Origin: Calocera cornea HHB12733
Taxonomy: Eukaryota > Basidiomycota > Dacrymycetes > Dacrymycetales > Dacrymycetaceae
Assembly (NCBI GenBank): GCA_001632435.1
Contig: KV424194.1
Span: 1 to 18,012 of the forward strand
Length of the DNA: 18,012 bases
Direction of reading: 5' to 3'
The position numbers and the translations under genes are program-made. Under the pieces are notes generated by a model that did not search any database, was not told the origin of the DNA, and saw only the letters and a list, made by a program, of their open reading frames with translations. Shown piece by piece: positions 10,857-18,012 of this stretch. How positions within the stretch are numbered: the first letter of the stretch is position 1; each line of letters starts with the position of its first letter.

Positions 10857-12555
10857 TCACTCCGCCCCGGTCTCCTGTTCAGATGTCCAGTCGTCGCCAA
10901 ACCAAACATCAAGGCTCCAGTCCTCGGGGTCGCCATCCTCCCAATCCCATTCCATCATCGTGTCGTAATGGCAGAACGACGTCGGGTCAATTCGATCGTA
11001 GTCGTTGAACATCGAGGCCCCAATCAACCTCCACCTCCATTTCGGCGCCATGCACTTGTCCACCGTCCAGGAAGCGTCTGCAGACCGCACCCAGTCATCG
11101 ACACATATCAGAGAGGGGCTGCGTTTGCCCGCTTCCAGTAGGATATTTTCGAGACCCATAGCCCGGTAGGGGTTGACAAGGTGCTGCACCGTCAAGAGAT
11201 TGGGAAAAAGACACAAGAGCTTTCCCAGTGCCTGGTGTCCATGCGTAAGAAAGTGGTTCAGATTGTTGATTTGTCGAAACAGGACAGAGCTTACCTTGTC
11301 AACCTCATCGGCAGTACAGGCTGGGACCCAGAACTGGAGCGCTTGCAGGTCCGGACATGCTCGGGCGAGAGCTGTGCGCCAGTGTGCTCTTGTAAGAATT
11401 TCGCCCGAAATACGTAGCGTCGTTATGGTGCCCATCTTCTCCATGTGAAGGAAGAGACCTTCCGTGATCTCTTCCATCGGATGCAAGGTGGAGATATCCA
11501 GGTGGGTCAATGGACGATAGACGCCGTTTGCAAGCGGCTGAATAAGCGGTAGGAAGTTGTCTTTGCTTGCACGGTCAATAGACACCTCTCGAAGGTGCGG
11601 GAGACAGTCGACTCCCAGCCGGCGTGGTGAACATAGGTCTAGCTTGAGAATCTGGATGCTGGGATGGGCATCAAGGAACGCTGTGATGAGATCCGACTGA
11701 TATAGGTTTCCGCCCCAAAAAAATCGTCAGCTGGAAAGAATGAAGGCACGGCAGTCGCAAGTCCAACAGGCCGTCTAGTCCGTATTCTGTCCATCCGACC
11801 GTCAGATGAACTAGACGGCGGCAACTACGCCCAAGCGTTTGCAAGGCAGGGCTCATAAAACGCTCACACCACGCCCGAGTAACGAAAGCTATGCAGAAGG
11901 TGAGCATCCCGAACAAGCGGACACGTATTTTCAGCACGTACACTCATTAGGGATGTAGATTCCCAAGGCTCTCACGGTATTGAGCCCATTCAGCACCTTA
12001 ATGTACGGGTTGGCAAATTGAAACAGAACATACGGGCAGACAATGACATACCCTGACCGCAGAAGATTCATCCCAGTCTGACTCCTTTCCCCTGTTGATG
12101 TAAAGCAAGAGCTCCCGTACACTTGGACAGTTGACAGCAAGCTCGTCCAGCACGTCATTCCACGTAGACAGGGAAACAAAGCAATATAGAGACTCCAAGT
12201 TCTGCATATTGCAGAGTGCATTTCTCAGGGTTAATTTGTCCGCATAGGACAGAGAATCCGCCTGCGACATGGTTGCCTGCCAAAACCGTCTTCGATACGA
12301 CTCCGGCGGTGTGACACACAGTCTTCGGACGTGTCGGGCGAGCCTTGGAACGCGGGCCAGCAACGCAAATACTGGATCCTCTTCGCTCGGAACCGACAAG
12401 TAGAAACATTTCAGAGGGCCCAGTTCTTGACGTGAAGCGGGAGAGATTCTATTTTTGAGAGCTCGGCTGACAGCCGAGAGCGCGGCGAGGTCCCGAGGGT
12501 TGTCGATCTTCTCGATCACGGCGTCAATGAGCTCGCTTGGTATTGTCAAGAGCAT
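10857..12555 (-). CDS. F-box/LRR-like protein (copy B), about 529 aa, one apparent frameshift
   Basis: Probable SCF receptor with an F-box at residues 2-40 (LTIPSELIDAVIEKIDN, LAALSAVSRALKN), irregular leucine-rich stretches, and a C-terminal signature SLICVDDWVRSAD / APKWRWRL before an acidic tail. Exons on the minus strand: 12555-12052, 11996-11942, 11888-10857; introns are 55 and 53 nt. The third exon needs a one-base skip at a run of seven A (plus 11717-11723; T7 in the gene). With six bases the frame continues through GGNLYQSDLITAF into the rest of the protein; as written it stops early. This is either a true mutation or a homopolymer sequencing error. No short intron solves it. ATG at 12555 directly precedes the F-box. 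Confidence 0.75.
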
Positions 12556-12886
12556 CACAGCGAGGTGAAACGACGATCGTCAATCTCGGAAGTGTTGCGT
12601 AAGATCTGGCGCGTGGAGACAAGGGAGGTTGGGACTAAGTTATCTGTGCAAGCTGGTTTCCAGAGTTATTACCGAAACAGAGCGGGACCGGACTCGGACA
12701 CGCATGACGCGTCGCGGCGACGAAAAGGTGACACACGTTGCGTTCACAATTACCACCGAAAACTGCAAGACCGCCTTTTTCGAAATACTAACCCGTGGCA
12801 CATCATACGAACGCGTCATGGACAACACAAGACTGTTCCTAAAGACGCGATGGCTAGGCCTAAACGGCGGAGAATGCATTTATCAG
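12556..12886. other. Intergenic region between copies B and C
   Basis: About 330 bp. It should hold the promoter of copy B and the 3' end of copy C. Long open frames on the plus strand cross this stretch into copy C, but they have no domain and are antisense to it. No RNA gene or repeat was seen. Confidence 0.5.
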
Positions 12887-13523
12887 TCAGAAGTCTTGCA
12901 AGATCGCCCCAATCGGCTCAACAAACTGGTAGTTATCTAGCGGCGTTATCTGTGGCATGCGCCATCTCCACTGCCGTGCCATGTGCACGTCTCTCTTCCA
13001 AACGTTATTATCCCGCCGGACCCAATCACCCACACACACCAAGGTGCTGCTCAACCCCCCCAAATCCACCAACAAGCTCTCCACCTCCGCCTCGGGGAAT
13101 TCGTGATACGGAAAATCACAATCCACTGATTGCATACACGAGAAAAGAGTGGCGACCTTCTTCAAGGCGGCGATCTATTGTGAAAGCGACGTCGGTAAGA
13201 TTATGTGCCACACAGACTGAGCGACTTCGCAATTACTTTGTCATCCTTGTAAGCAGAGCGATAAGGGACATGATATAGATGCTGAAGGTTAGGCTTCACC
13301 GCAGCCAATGCGGAAAGAAATGAACCGAAGTCGGGTTCATATAAGAAGACTTGTAGTCCGGACAGGGTGGTAATATCCGCAATAGTTGAGAGTAAAGTTT
13401 CTGCGATGACGGCATACGTCGGTCCCAGTTGGAGGTGTGCCAAGTTGAATCGACGCAGTGGCCGATAATGACCATTGAAAAGAGGTAAGAGTACTGACTG
13501 AGCTTCGCCTAGTCTTTCCCAGG
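12887..13523 (-). pseudogene. 5'-truncated F-box/LRR-like paralogue (copy C)
   Basis: Minus-strand exons at about 13523-13237 and 13174-12887, with a 62-nt intron (GTAATT...AATAG), encode the C-terminal half of the copy B family. VLLPLFNGHYRPLRRF aligns with copy B's FLPLIQPLANGVYRPLTHL, and STLVCVGDWVRRD...ARQWRWRM matches the shared C-terminal signature. The frame to the right of about 13523 ends at a stop near 13531, and similarity to copy B is lost where transposon-like sequence begins. The F-box and first half are not in the window. No internal stop was found in the retained part apart from the intron. Loss of the 5' half by insertion is the simplest reading. Confidence 0.72.
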
Positions 13524-13525
13524 CG

Positions 13526-13859
13526 ATGTTTCATCAGGAAAAAAAGAGGTTGCTGCAGCGCGCGGCCGAGGCGCTGCAGCATGGGAAGTGGGTGTCGCAA
13601 CCCCCCAAGTCTGCCGCGCGCCAGACTTGGGCGGAAGCGTCAGGGTCGCGCCCAGACTCGGGCACCGCGCCGGACGCTTCTGGCGCTCAGGGTGCTGCGG
13701 GGGTGCCGCGAGTGCCTTATACGGCAATCACTGCCCCTCCTGCCAGATAGTGTAGCAGCGGCGGGCACCAGTAGTATAGATTGTATATTTATATAGAAAT
13801 AGTAATCAAATTTCATTATAAATACAAATAATCGGCCCTACAGGCTACAATATTGCCTG
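13526..13859 (+). other. Unrecognised insert: short coding-like fragment plus AT-rich tail
   Basis: Between truncated copy C and the first TGACAGTT repeat lies a GC-rich stretch with a 74-codon plus-strand frame (13526-13750). It begins FHQEKKRLLQRAAEALQHGK and is then rich in Ser, Ala, Gly and Pro. It is followed by an AT-rich tail (about 13775-13832). It could be the 3' end of a 5'-truncated transposable element, part of the Plavaka-type element's end, or chance. I do not recognise the protein. The AT-rich part may also serve the minus-strand gene ending at 13889 as 3' processing region. Confidence 0.35.
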
Positions 13860-13870
13860 CTGACAGTTGC

Positions 13871-13894
13871 GACTGACAGTTGCAACTGTCAGTC
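13871..13894. repeat. Perfect 24-bp palindrome over the stop codon of the DUF6532-like gene
   Basis: Two repeat copies face each other (TGACAGTT at 13874-13881, AACTGTCA at 13884-13891, joined by GC), and complementarity extends three bases on each side. The TGA stop of the minus-strand gene (13891-13889) is the first triplet of the repeat. A third copy follows at 13861. As RNA this would form a strong hairpin at the end of the coding region; as DNA it is a symmetric dimer site. Confidence 0.9.
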
Positions 13895-15542
13895 ATCATC
13901 CTCCTCATGGTCAAATGCACTGGAGGGAATCCGGCCACCACGAGTTTGATCCAGGTCCTTGGATGTGACCCGAGCATGCGCACTGGTTCCACAGTTAGTT
14001 TCATTGCTGAATTGAACAAGGGTTGACTCACCAGGCTTGCTCAAACATCCAAACCTGAAGGGTTGCACTGGCATTGGCCTTCTTCGACTTGAACGAATGG
14101 AGCGTGGCCAGATGATCTTCATACCTCCATCTCTCAATCGATCTCCAGTCTTTGGCCTCCAAAGTGCCGCTCTTCCACTCCTCCAAAGCCCATTCCACCT
14201 GGGTAAATGTCCTCAGAACATATCCGGTGGTGAGATGCCAACTGTCACTCACCGCCGCTGCTGCAATGGCAATAGTCTCAAACCGCACGGGATGGTATAA
14301 CGCCTTCATAGCAATGCCCAATGCATCCTTGTCTCGGAACCACACGCCATTGATCACCTCCGTAAGAGCTGGGGATCGGAATATGCGACTGGTTTGATCC
14401 GATGCATCCTGTCTCTCATCAGTGACAGTTTCGCTGACAGTTTCGCTGACAGTTGACAACTTACTTGATAAATGAAAGCCATGCCGTCCAGCAAGTTCTC
14501 CACACCTTTGGAAATCACACTGGCTGAATTCTCAGCATGGGAGTCCCGGCTGGAACGTAAGCTCTCGGTCCACAATGGTGTGATGTAGTGGCTTTTAACT
14601 GCTGCCCGCGCTGCCTCAACAATCCGGGTTCGGAATTTCGATGTGGTCTGGCTCAACTGCCCAAAGCACAGTCAGCAGGCTTTGTTTGTGGGCATGGATG
14701 ACTTACGTAGGCCGAGTGGGTTGCCTTCAAGGGGATGTCCAGGCGTCGTTCTTTCTGCGCGGTCCGGAGGGCGTCCTGGATGAGCTCCCCCTTCTCTGCC
14801 CCTTCAGCATAAGGGTTTAAAGCCCCCAGGAGCCCCCAATACACCTTCTTGGCCTCCCCCAACAGCGTCTGTTCGGCGGGCATATGGTTGCGGATGAGGG
14901 CTTTGCCAATAATGCGTTGAGGAGGGGTGGGAGAGGGACTACGGCGGCGTTTGTGGCCGCTGACAGTTGGAACACTACGGCGAACTGTCAGCAGCCAGGC
15001 GTGCAGAGGTTCAGCTCCATACTCTGGGGGCGTCATCACGTCAGAAGAGCTGGAGCTGGAGGCATGGGGGGGAGCTGGGAGGTGTGGGAGGTGTCAGTGT
15101 GATGTTGTGTCAGCGCTGACAGTACGTACCCACGAGTGCACTTGTGGCCGGCCGTCTGGGACTACGGTGCCGTGTAAGCTTGTGCTCCTGAAACATGTTA
15201 GCGTGATGTGGGAGTGGGAGGTTAGATGGTTACCCTGGAAATGCGCTGTGGATTGACTGGTGACACTTCCAGCTCGGTTTCAGATTCTTCCTGGTCTGGT
15301 GGACGAAAGTCCTGATCATTTGCAGAGTGAGTCTCAACGTCACTGTCTTCTCTGTGGTTCAGAGACAATGCGGGCCTCCCCTGGCGGCTTGGTCCGCCGC
15401 CTCTGGCTGTCACTTGGCGTGCGGCGCCTGCTGACAGTTTGAGTGACAGTTGGACAGACTGGCTGACAGACTCACCTGCTGTAGAGATACGGGTGCCATA
15501 GGCATGGGGACCCGTCTGGGGCCGATAGCGAGCGTTGTACAT
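13889..15542 (-). CDS. DUF6532-like protein of the transposon, 7 exons, 450 aa
   Basis: Function unknown; DUF6532 is a domain seen in many repeat-associated proteins of Agaricomycetes. Minus-strand exons: 15542-15476, 15430-15234, 15187-15130, 15074-14707, 14656-14465, 14408-14032, 13982-13889, with GT...AG junctions and consistent phases (1353 nt). The N-terminal 150 residues are disordered and charged, with a basic patch GHKRRRSPSP at about 147 that may be a nuclear signal. The conserved part is at about 155-420, including LGEAKKVYWGLLGALNP and VEWALEEWKSGTLEAKDW. The C-terminus is acidic (HEEDDD). Exon 4 carries two copies of the 8-bp motif; introns 1 and 5 carry two and three. Intron 1 (45 nt) is divisible by three and could be retained. 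A branch/acceptor-like sequence just upstream of 15542 (ending CACTCTAG) leaves room for an additional 5' exon. Confidence 0.75.
14422..14457. repeat. Three tandem 12-bp repeat units within an intron
   Basis: Units (C/G)TGACAGTTTCG begin at 14422, 14434 and 14446, the last ending TTGAC. They fill most of the 56-nt intron (14464-14409) of the DUF6532-like gene. Read in gene direction they are AACTGTCAGCGA units. Because 56 is not a multiple of three, this segment must be spliced out. Confidence 0.9.
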
Positions 15543-16014
15543 GATACAGACTAGAGTGGGCGTTGGGAGGGTTGGGGGGAATGGTTAGACTGGTTAAGTC
15601 AAAGGGGGGGAATGAGCCGTGATAACAGTCTGCGGCGGGATTCAGACGGGCCTTTATCTTCTGTCCGTCCGCAGGCGTCTGACAACAAACAATGGGCCTG
15701 TTGCACGTGAGAAAATGATATAGCTCGCCCGCCGGAAGCGGATTGCATTCCACATGTGTCCCGCATGACATTACATTGTTACTGTCATTCCAATACATCG
15801 TGCCGTCAATAGGAGTTGCGCCCATTTGGCGTGCCCAACCCAGCCCATAGTCAACTCCATTGGACGGTTCGACCTCCCAGTGGGCTCCCCAATGGATTGC
15901 TCTGTGTTTAATGTATAAATACACCGGGCCCAGACTGCTGACAGTTGCTGACAGTTGCCCCAGGCCGCGTTCCCATTGAACCCTGACCCCGCTGATTGGT
16001 GCTTGATGCGCCAT
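15472..16014 (-). CDS. Possible extra open frame upstream of the DUF6532-like gene, 180 codons
   Basis: A minus-strand frame opens with ATG at 16014-16012 and runs to a stop at 15472, overlapping exon 1 of the DUF6532-like gene in another frame. It is rich in Cys, Trp and Tyr (IHWGAHWEVEPSNG, MYWNDSNNVMSCGTHVECNP) and includes two 8-bp motif copies. I recognise no family. It could be a small third gene, the first exon of the DUF6532-like gene, or chance. Its start codon lies in the right arm of the 15999-16021 hairpin. Two TATA-like sequences (TATAAATA on plus near 15914 and its complement) lie within it, which argues for promoter DNA instead. Confidence 0.25.
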   Translation of the reverse strand: MAHQAPISGVRVQWERGLGQLSATVSSLGPVYLYIKHRAIHWGAHWEVEPSNGVDYGLGWARQMGATPIDGTMYWNDSNNVMSCGTHVECNPLPAGELYHFLTCNRPIVCCQTPADGQKIKARLNPAADCYHGSFPPFDLTSLTIPPNPPNAHSSLYHVQRSLSAPDGSPCLWHPYLYSR

Positions 16015-16021
16015 CAAGCAC
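15999..16021. repeat. Hairpin with 10-bp perfect arms
   Basis: GTGCTTGATG (15999-16008) and CATCAAGCAC (16012-16021) are exact complements around a 3-nt spacer CGC. It is the first of two hairpins in the region between the two divergent transposon genes. Confidence 0.9.
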
Positions 16022-16036
16022 AGAACTCTAAATGAC

Positions 16037-16074
16037 GCTTCTCAGGGACCATCAATCAAAGGTCCCTGAGAAGC
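16037..16074. repeat. Hairpin with 14-bp perfect arms in the divergent intergenic region
   Basis: GCTTCTCAGGGACC (16037-16050) and GGTCCCTGAGAAGC (16061-16074) are exact complements with a 10-nt loop. An outer pair, ATGACGC (16032-16038) and GCGTCAT (16086-16092), adds a second overlapping inverted repeat. It is unrelated in sequence to the TGACAGTT motif. It could be a shared operator, a cruciform, a structured leader or a small internal insertion. Confidence 0.9.
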
Positions 16075-16257
16075 ATACATTACACGCGTCATGATACTGA
16101 ACTCCGTTTACCAACTGTCATTCACTCGATGGCATAAGTAAACAGCATTTGCATGGCCCTACGAGGCATTGTGTATGTCACTTGAGCTTGGTGTTCCATC
16201 TGGAGCTCATGCATTCTTTGTCTGGTCATCAAGATGCGGCGTACATGGTACACTGCG

Positions 16258-16293
16258 TACTGTCAGCGCAACTGTCAGCGCAACTGTCAGCGC
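16258..16293. repeat. Three tandem 12-bp units before the transposase start
   Basis: TACTGTCAGCGC, AACTGTCAGCGC and AACTGTCAGCGC begin at 16258, 16270 and 16282, directly followed by a C-rich run. They end 49 bp upstream of the chosen ATG at 16343, so they are probably in the 5' leader or core promoter. The units read AACTGTCAGCG in gene direction, like the array inside the DUF6532-like gene. Confidence 0.9.
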
Positions 16294-16342
16294 CTGCCCC
16301 CCCCCCCTCCAATGGTCTCCTCCTCTACTGCTTTCATCCTCT

Positions 16343-18012
16343 ATGGCTACCATGAGAACCAACAATCTCTGGAAGGCAAAGAAGCCCTTGGGTTGCTCAT
16401 GGTGCACCAAGACTTTTGATAGTCACTCCAACCTCAATCGGCACCTAGGAAATGCACCTCGATGCAGAGCCGCAGAAGCCCAACATCAGACCAATATCCT
16501 GGCCCGTCGCACACACTCACACGACTGGCGAGAACCCACAGAACTCTCGCCTGACGACGAGCCTCGGTGGGACAATGAAGCCAGTGACAGTTGCAGTTAC
16601 GACCTGATGGATGCACCGTGGTCCAACCACGGTCTCCATACAACTGTCAGCGAACAACAACCATCCGGACAGCCCCCTGAGCCAGTCCCGAACTCCCAGA
16701 CAGAGGAATTCATCCAAGAGTTCCCTCGAGAGGCTGGGTGCAAACTGTCAGCGGCACCATGCGATTTTCAGAGACGGCTGGACTCCTTGGGAGGGGTCGC
16801 TGACAGTTCACGGCACTATGGGGCGTTTGGCACTGCCCAGGAGTGGGAGCTGGCGCAATGGTTCAGAACCAGTGGTGTGAGCAATACCAAGCTAGATGGG
16901 CTGCTTGCCACGGCCGTGGTACGTGGGATTAGCTCAGTTGCACCCTCCCCTTGCTAACTGTCAGCCAGCTCAGAAACCGCCAGGGGGCTACCTTCCACAA
17001 CTCAAGGACCTTATTTCAGCTGGTCGATAGTCTCCCTCAGCCGCCGTCGTGGAACTGCAAGGGCTATTCGATTGAATCAAGCATTCCGGATGCCCCGCCC
17101 CAACATGTCGAGATGTTTTACCGAGATCCGGTGGAGGTTGTCCGCGAGCTTCTAGGCAACCCTCTATTTGCCAATGACATGATATACGCTCCCAGGAGAC
17201 GGTATTCCTCTTCCGACATGCAAGAAAGACTCTACTCTGAGATGTGGGAGGCTGATTGGTGGTGGGAGACACAGGTAGTGACAGTTTGGTTGAACTGTCA
17301 GCGCAACTGTCACTCACACTTGTCTGCAGGAAAAATTACCCAGGGATGCCACCATCGCTCCCCTCTTACTGGCCAGCGACAAGACAACCTTGTCACAGTT
17401 TACCAGCAATACCAAGGCATATCCAGTCTATCTGTCAGTGGGAAATCTCAGCAAAACCCGGAGAAGAAAGCCAAACCAGCATGGCATGGTGCTAGTCGCT
17501 TACCTGCCATCCAACGGCCTCAAAGCCCTCATTCCCGATGAGAACAAGCGTCGATCTTCAGAACGACAGCTATTCCATGACTGTATGAGGGACCTGCTCC
17601 AGCCACTCATCAGGGCTGGACGGGAGGGGGTGCACGTCACATGTGGGGATGGTTTTATCCGAAGGGTCTTCCCCCTGTTGGCCGCCTACATTGCCGATTA
17701 TCCTGAACAATGTCTCGTTGGATGCTGCAAATATGGCTCTTGCCCGCGTTGTACCGCTCAAGTATCACAGAAGGGAGACTATCAAGAATTTCCACCCAGG
17801 CTGCAATCCGATCTGGACCCCTGGCTCAGTGACAGTTCCGCTGACAGTTTGACCGGGGAAGCCCTTCACGACTACAAAGCCTTTTGCAAGAGTCAGCACC
17901 TGATCCCAGTCCTCCATCCTTTCTGGATAGACCTCCCACATGTGAATGTCTATGATACTTTCACACCGGATGGCCTGCACGAGCTACATAAAGGGATCTT
18001 CAAAGATCACCT
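16343..18012 (+). CDS. Plavaka-type transposase, N-terminal 521 aa (continues past window)
   Basis: Likely cut-and-paste transposase acting in the nucleus on the ends of its own element. Exons: 16343-16918, 16969-17274, 17330 to beyond 18012. Intron 1 (50 nt) has a CTAAC branch site and CCAG acceptor; intron 2 (55 nt) holds three 8-bp motif copies. A zinc finger C18-x2-C21-x12-H34-x6-C41 opens the protein, as in other Plavaka proteins. The middle has MFYRDPVEVVRELLGNPLFA. Exon 3 starts the nuclease region: LLLASDKTTLSQF (Asp at 17378), PVYLSVGNLSKTRRRKP, VTCGDGFIRRVFP, YIADYPEQC, CPRC and GLHELHKGIFKDH, all in family order. The remaining catalytic part lies outside. The start at 16343 has an in-frame ATG nine bases later; the frame is open further upstream through the 12-bp array. 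Confidence 0.88.

Larger units (their letters stand above)
13861..17849. repeat. Dispersed 8-bp motif TGACAGTT/AACTGTCA, 25 copies
   Basis: Exact copies start at (TGACAGTT on plus) 13861, 13874, 14423, 14435, 14447, 14961, 15432, 15444, 15939, 15949, 16585, 16801, 17279, 17830, 17842, and (AACTGTCA on plus) 13884, 14983, 16113, 16270, 16282, 16642, 16743, 16956, 17293, 17305. Ten of them extend to AACTGTCAGCG or its complement. One-base variants occur at 15118 and 16258. Nine copies are in introns, eight in exons, one spans a stop codon, and the rest are in flanking or intergenic DNA. Outside this stretch I found one copy (2358-2365), about what chance predicts. Confidence 0.95.
13860..18012. 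mobile_element. Plavaka-type DNA transposon, left part (right end outside window)
   Basis: Two divergent multi-exon genes, a DUF6532-like gene on the minus strand and a Plavaka-type transposase on the plus strand, share the same dense TGACAGTT/AACTGTCA repeats, which marks them as one unit. Plavaka transposases belong to the CACTA-like assemblage of cut-and-paste elements and are abundant in Agaricomycetes. The left border is uncertain, between about 13523 (end of copy C similarity) and 13860 (first repeat). I found no CACTA-like terminus or target-site duplication. The right end is beyond 18012. Both genes have open, well-spliced frames, so the copy may be young. Confidence 0.7.

Noticed and set aside
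11735..11771. A 37-nt intron that would cure the copy B frameshift
   Set aside because: It is too short for introns seen here (45-62 nt in related genes), and joining its flanks creates an immediate stop.
12565..13278. 237-codon plus-strand open frame across the copy B/C spacer
   Set aside because: It runs antisense over copy C, which has a clear paralogue and signature motifs. The predicted protein is Arg/Thr-rich with no recognisable domain.
13741..13760. TAGTG as a CACTA-type terminus
   Set aside because: It would be in the wrong orientation for a left end, and there is no matching inverted copy or target-site duplication in view.
14007..14031. A 25-nt intron at the sixth splice site of the DUF6532-like gene
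   Set aside because: Too short. The acceptor at 13983 gives a 49-nt intron with a perfect CTAAC branch site and the same downstream frame.
13860..17849. CRISPR-like array
   Set aside because: The repeats are only 8-12 bp, in both orientations, irregularly spaced and within eukaryotic spliced genes.

Overview
The window looks like nuclear DNA of a mushroom-forming basidiomycete (Agaricomycetes). Coding genes are split by many introns of about 45-65 nt with GT...AG ends and CTNAC-type branch sites. There are several F-box genes, including a small family of F-box/leucine-rich-like paralogues, and a Plavaka-type DNA transposon of the kind common in these fungi. No bacterial, organellar or viral genes were seen.

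Layout. (1) 1-2462: the remains of a Mutator-like (MULE) transposase on the minus strand, broken by a nonsense codon and a frameshift, with a 603-bp solo LTR (1425-2027) inserted in it and flanked by a perfect 5-bp duplication (gcctt). (2) 2463-4304: mostly non-coding DNA with a short telomere-like repeat and, at its right end, a promoter region. (3) 4305-6652: an intact 14-exon gene for a Dal5-type (allantoate permease family) MFS transporter, 541 aa. (4) 6653-7632: intergenic. (5) 7633-9968: an intact 4-exon F-box protein, 666 aa. (6) 10323-13523: three minus-strand copies of one F-box/LRR-like family in tandem: a C-terminal remnant (A), a nearly complete copy with one homopolymer frameshift (B), and a copy cut off at its 5' side (C). 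(7) About 13526-18012: transposon DNA. It has two divergent multi-exon genes, a DUF6532-like 450-aa protein (13889-15542, minus) and a Plavaka-type transposase (16343 to beyond the right edge, plus), separated by an intergenic region with two perfect hairpins.

The most unusual signal is a short DNA word, TGACAGTT/AACTGTCA (often extended to AACTGTCAGCG). It occurs 25 times between 13861 and 17849 but only once in the other 13.8 kb. It lies in introns, exons, untranslated and intergenic DNA, in both orientations and in different reading frames, often in tandem at 12-bp spacing, and forms a 24-bp palindrome over the stop codon of the DUF6532-like gene. The pattern points to selection or amplification at DNA level, such as a binding site for a protein of the element. 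It differs from classical subterminal transposase sites because it runs through the whole visible body of the element.

All gene models were made by hand from splice signals and reading-frame continuity. Family names rest on recognised motifs, not on a database search.
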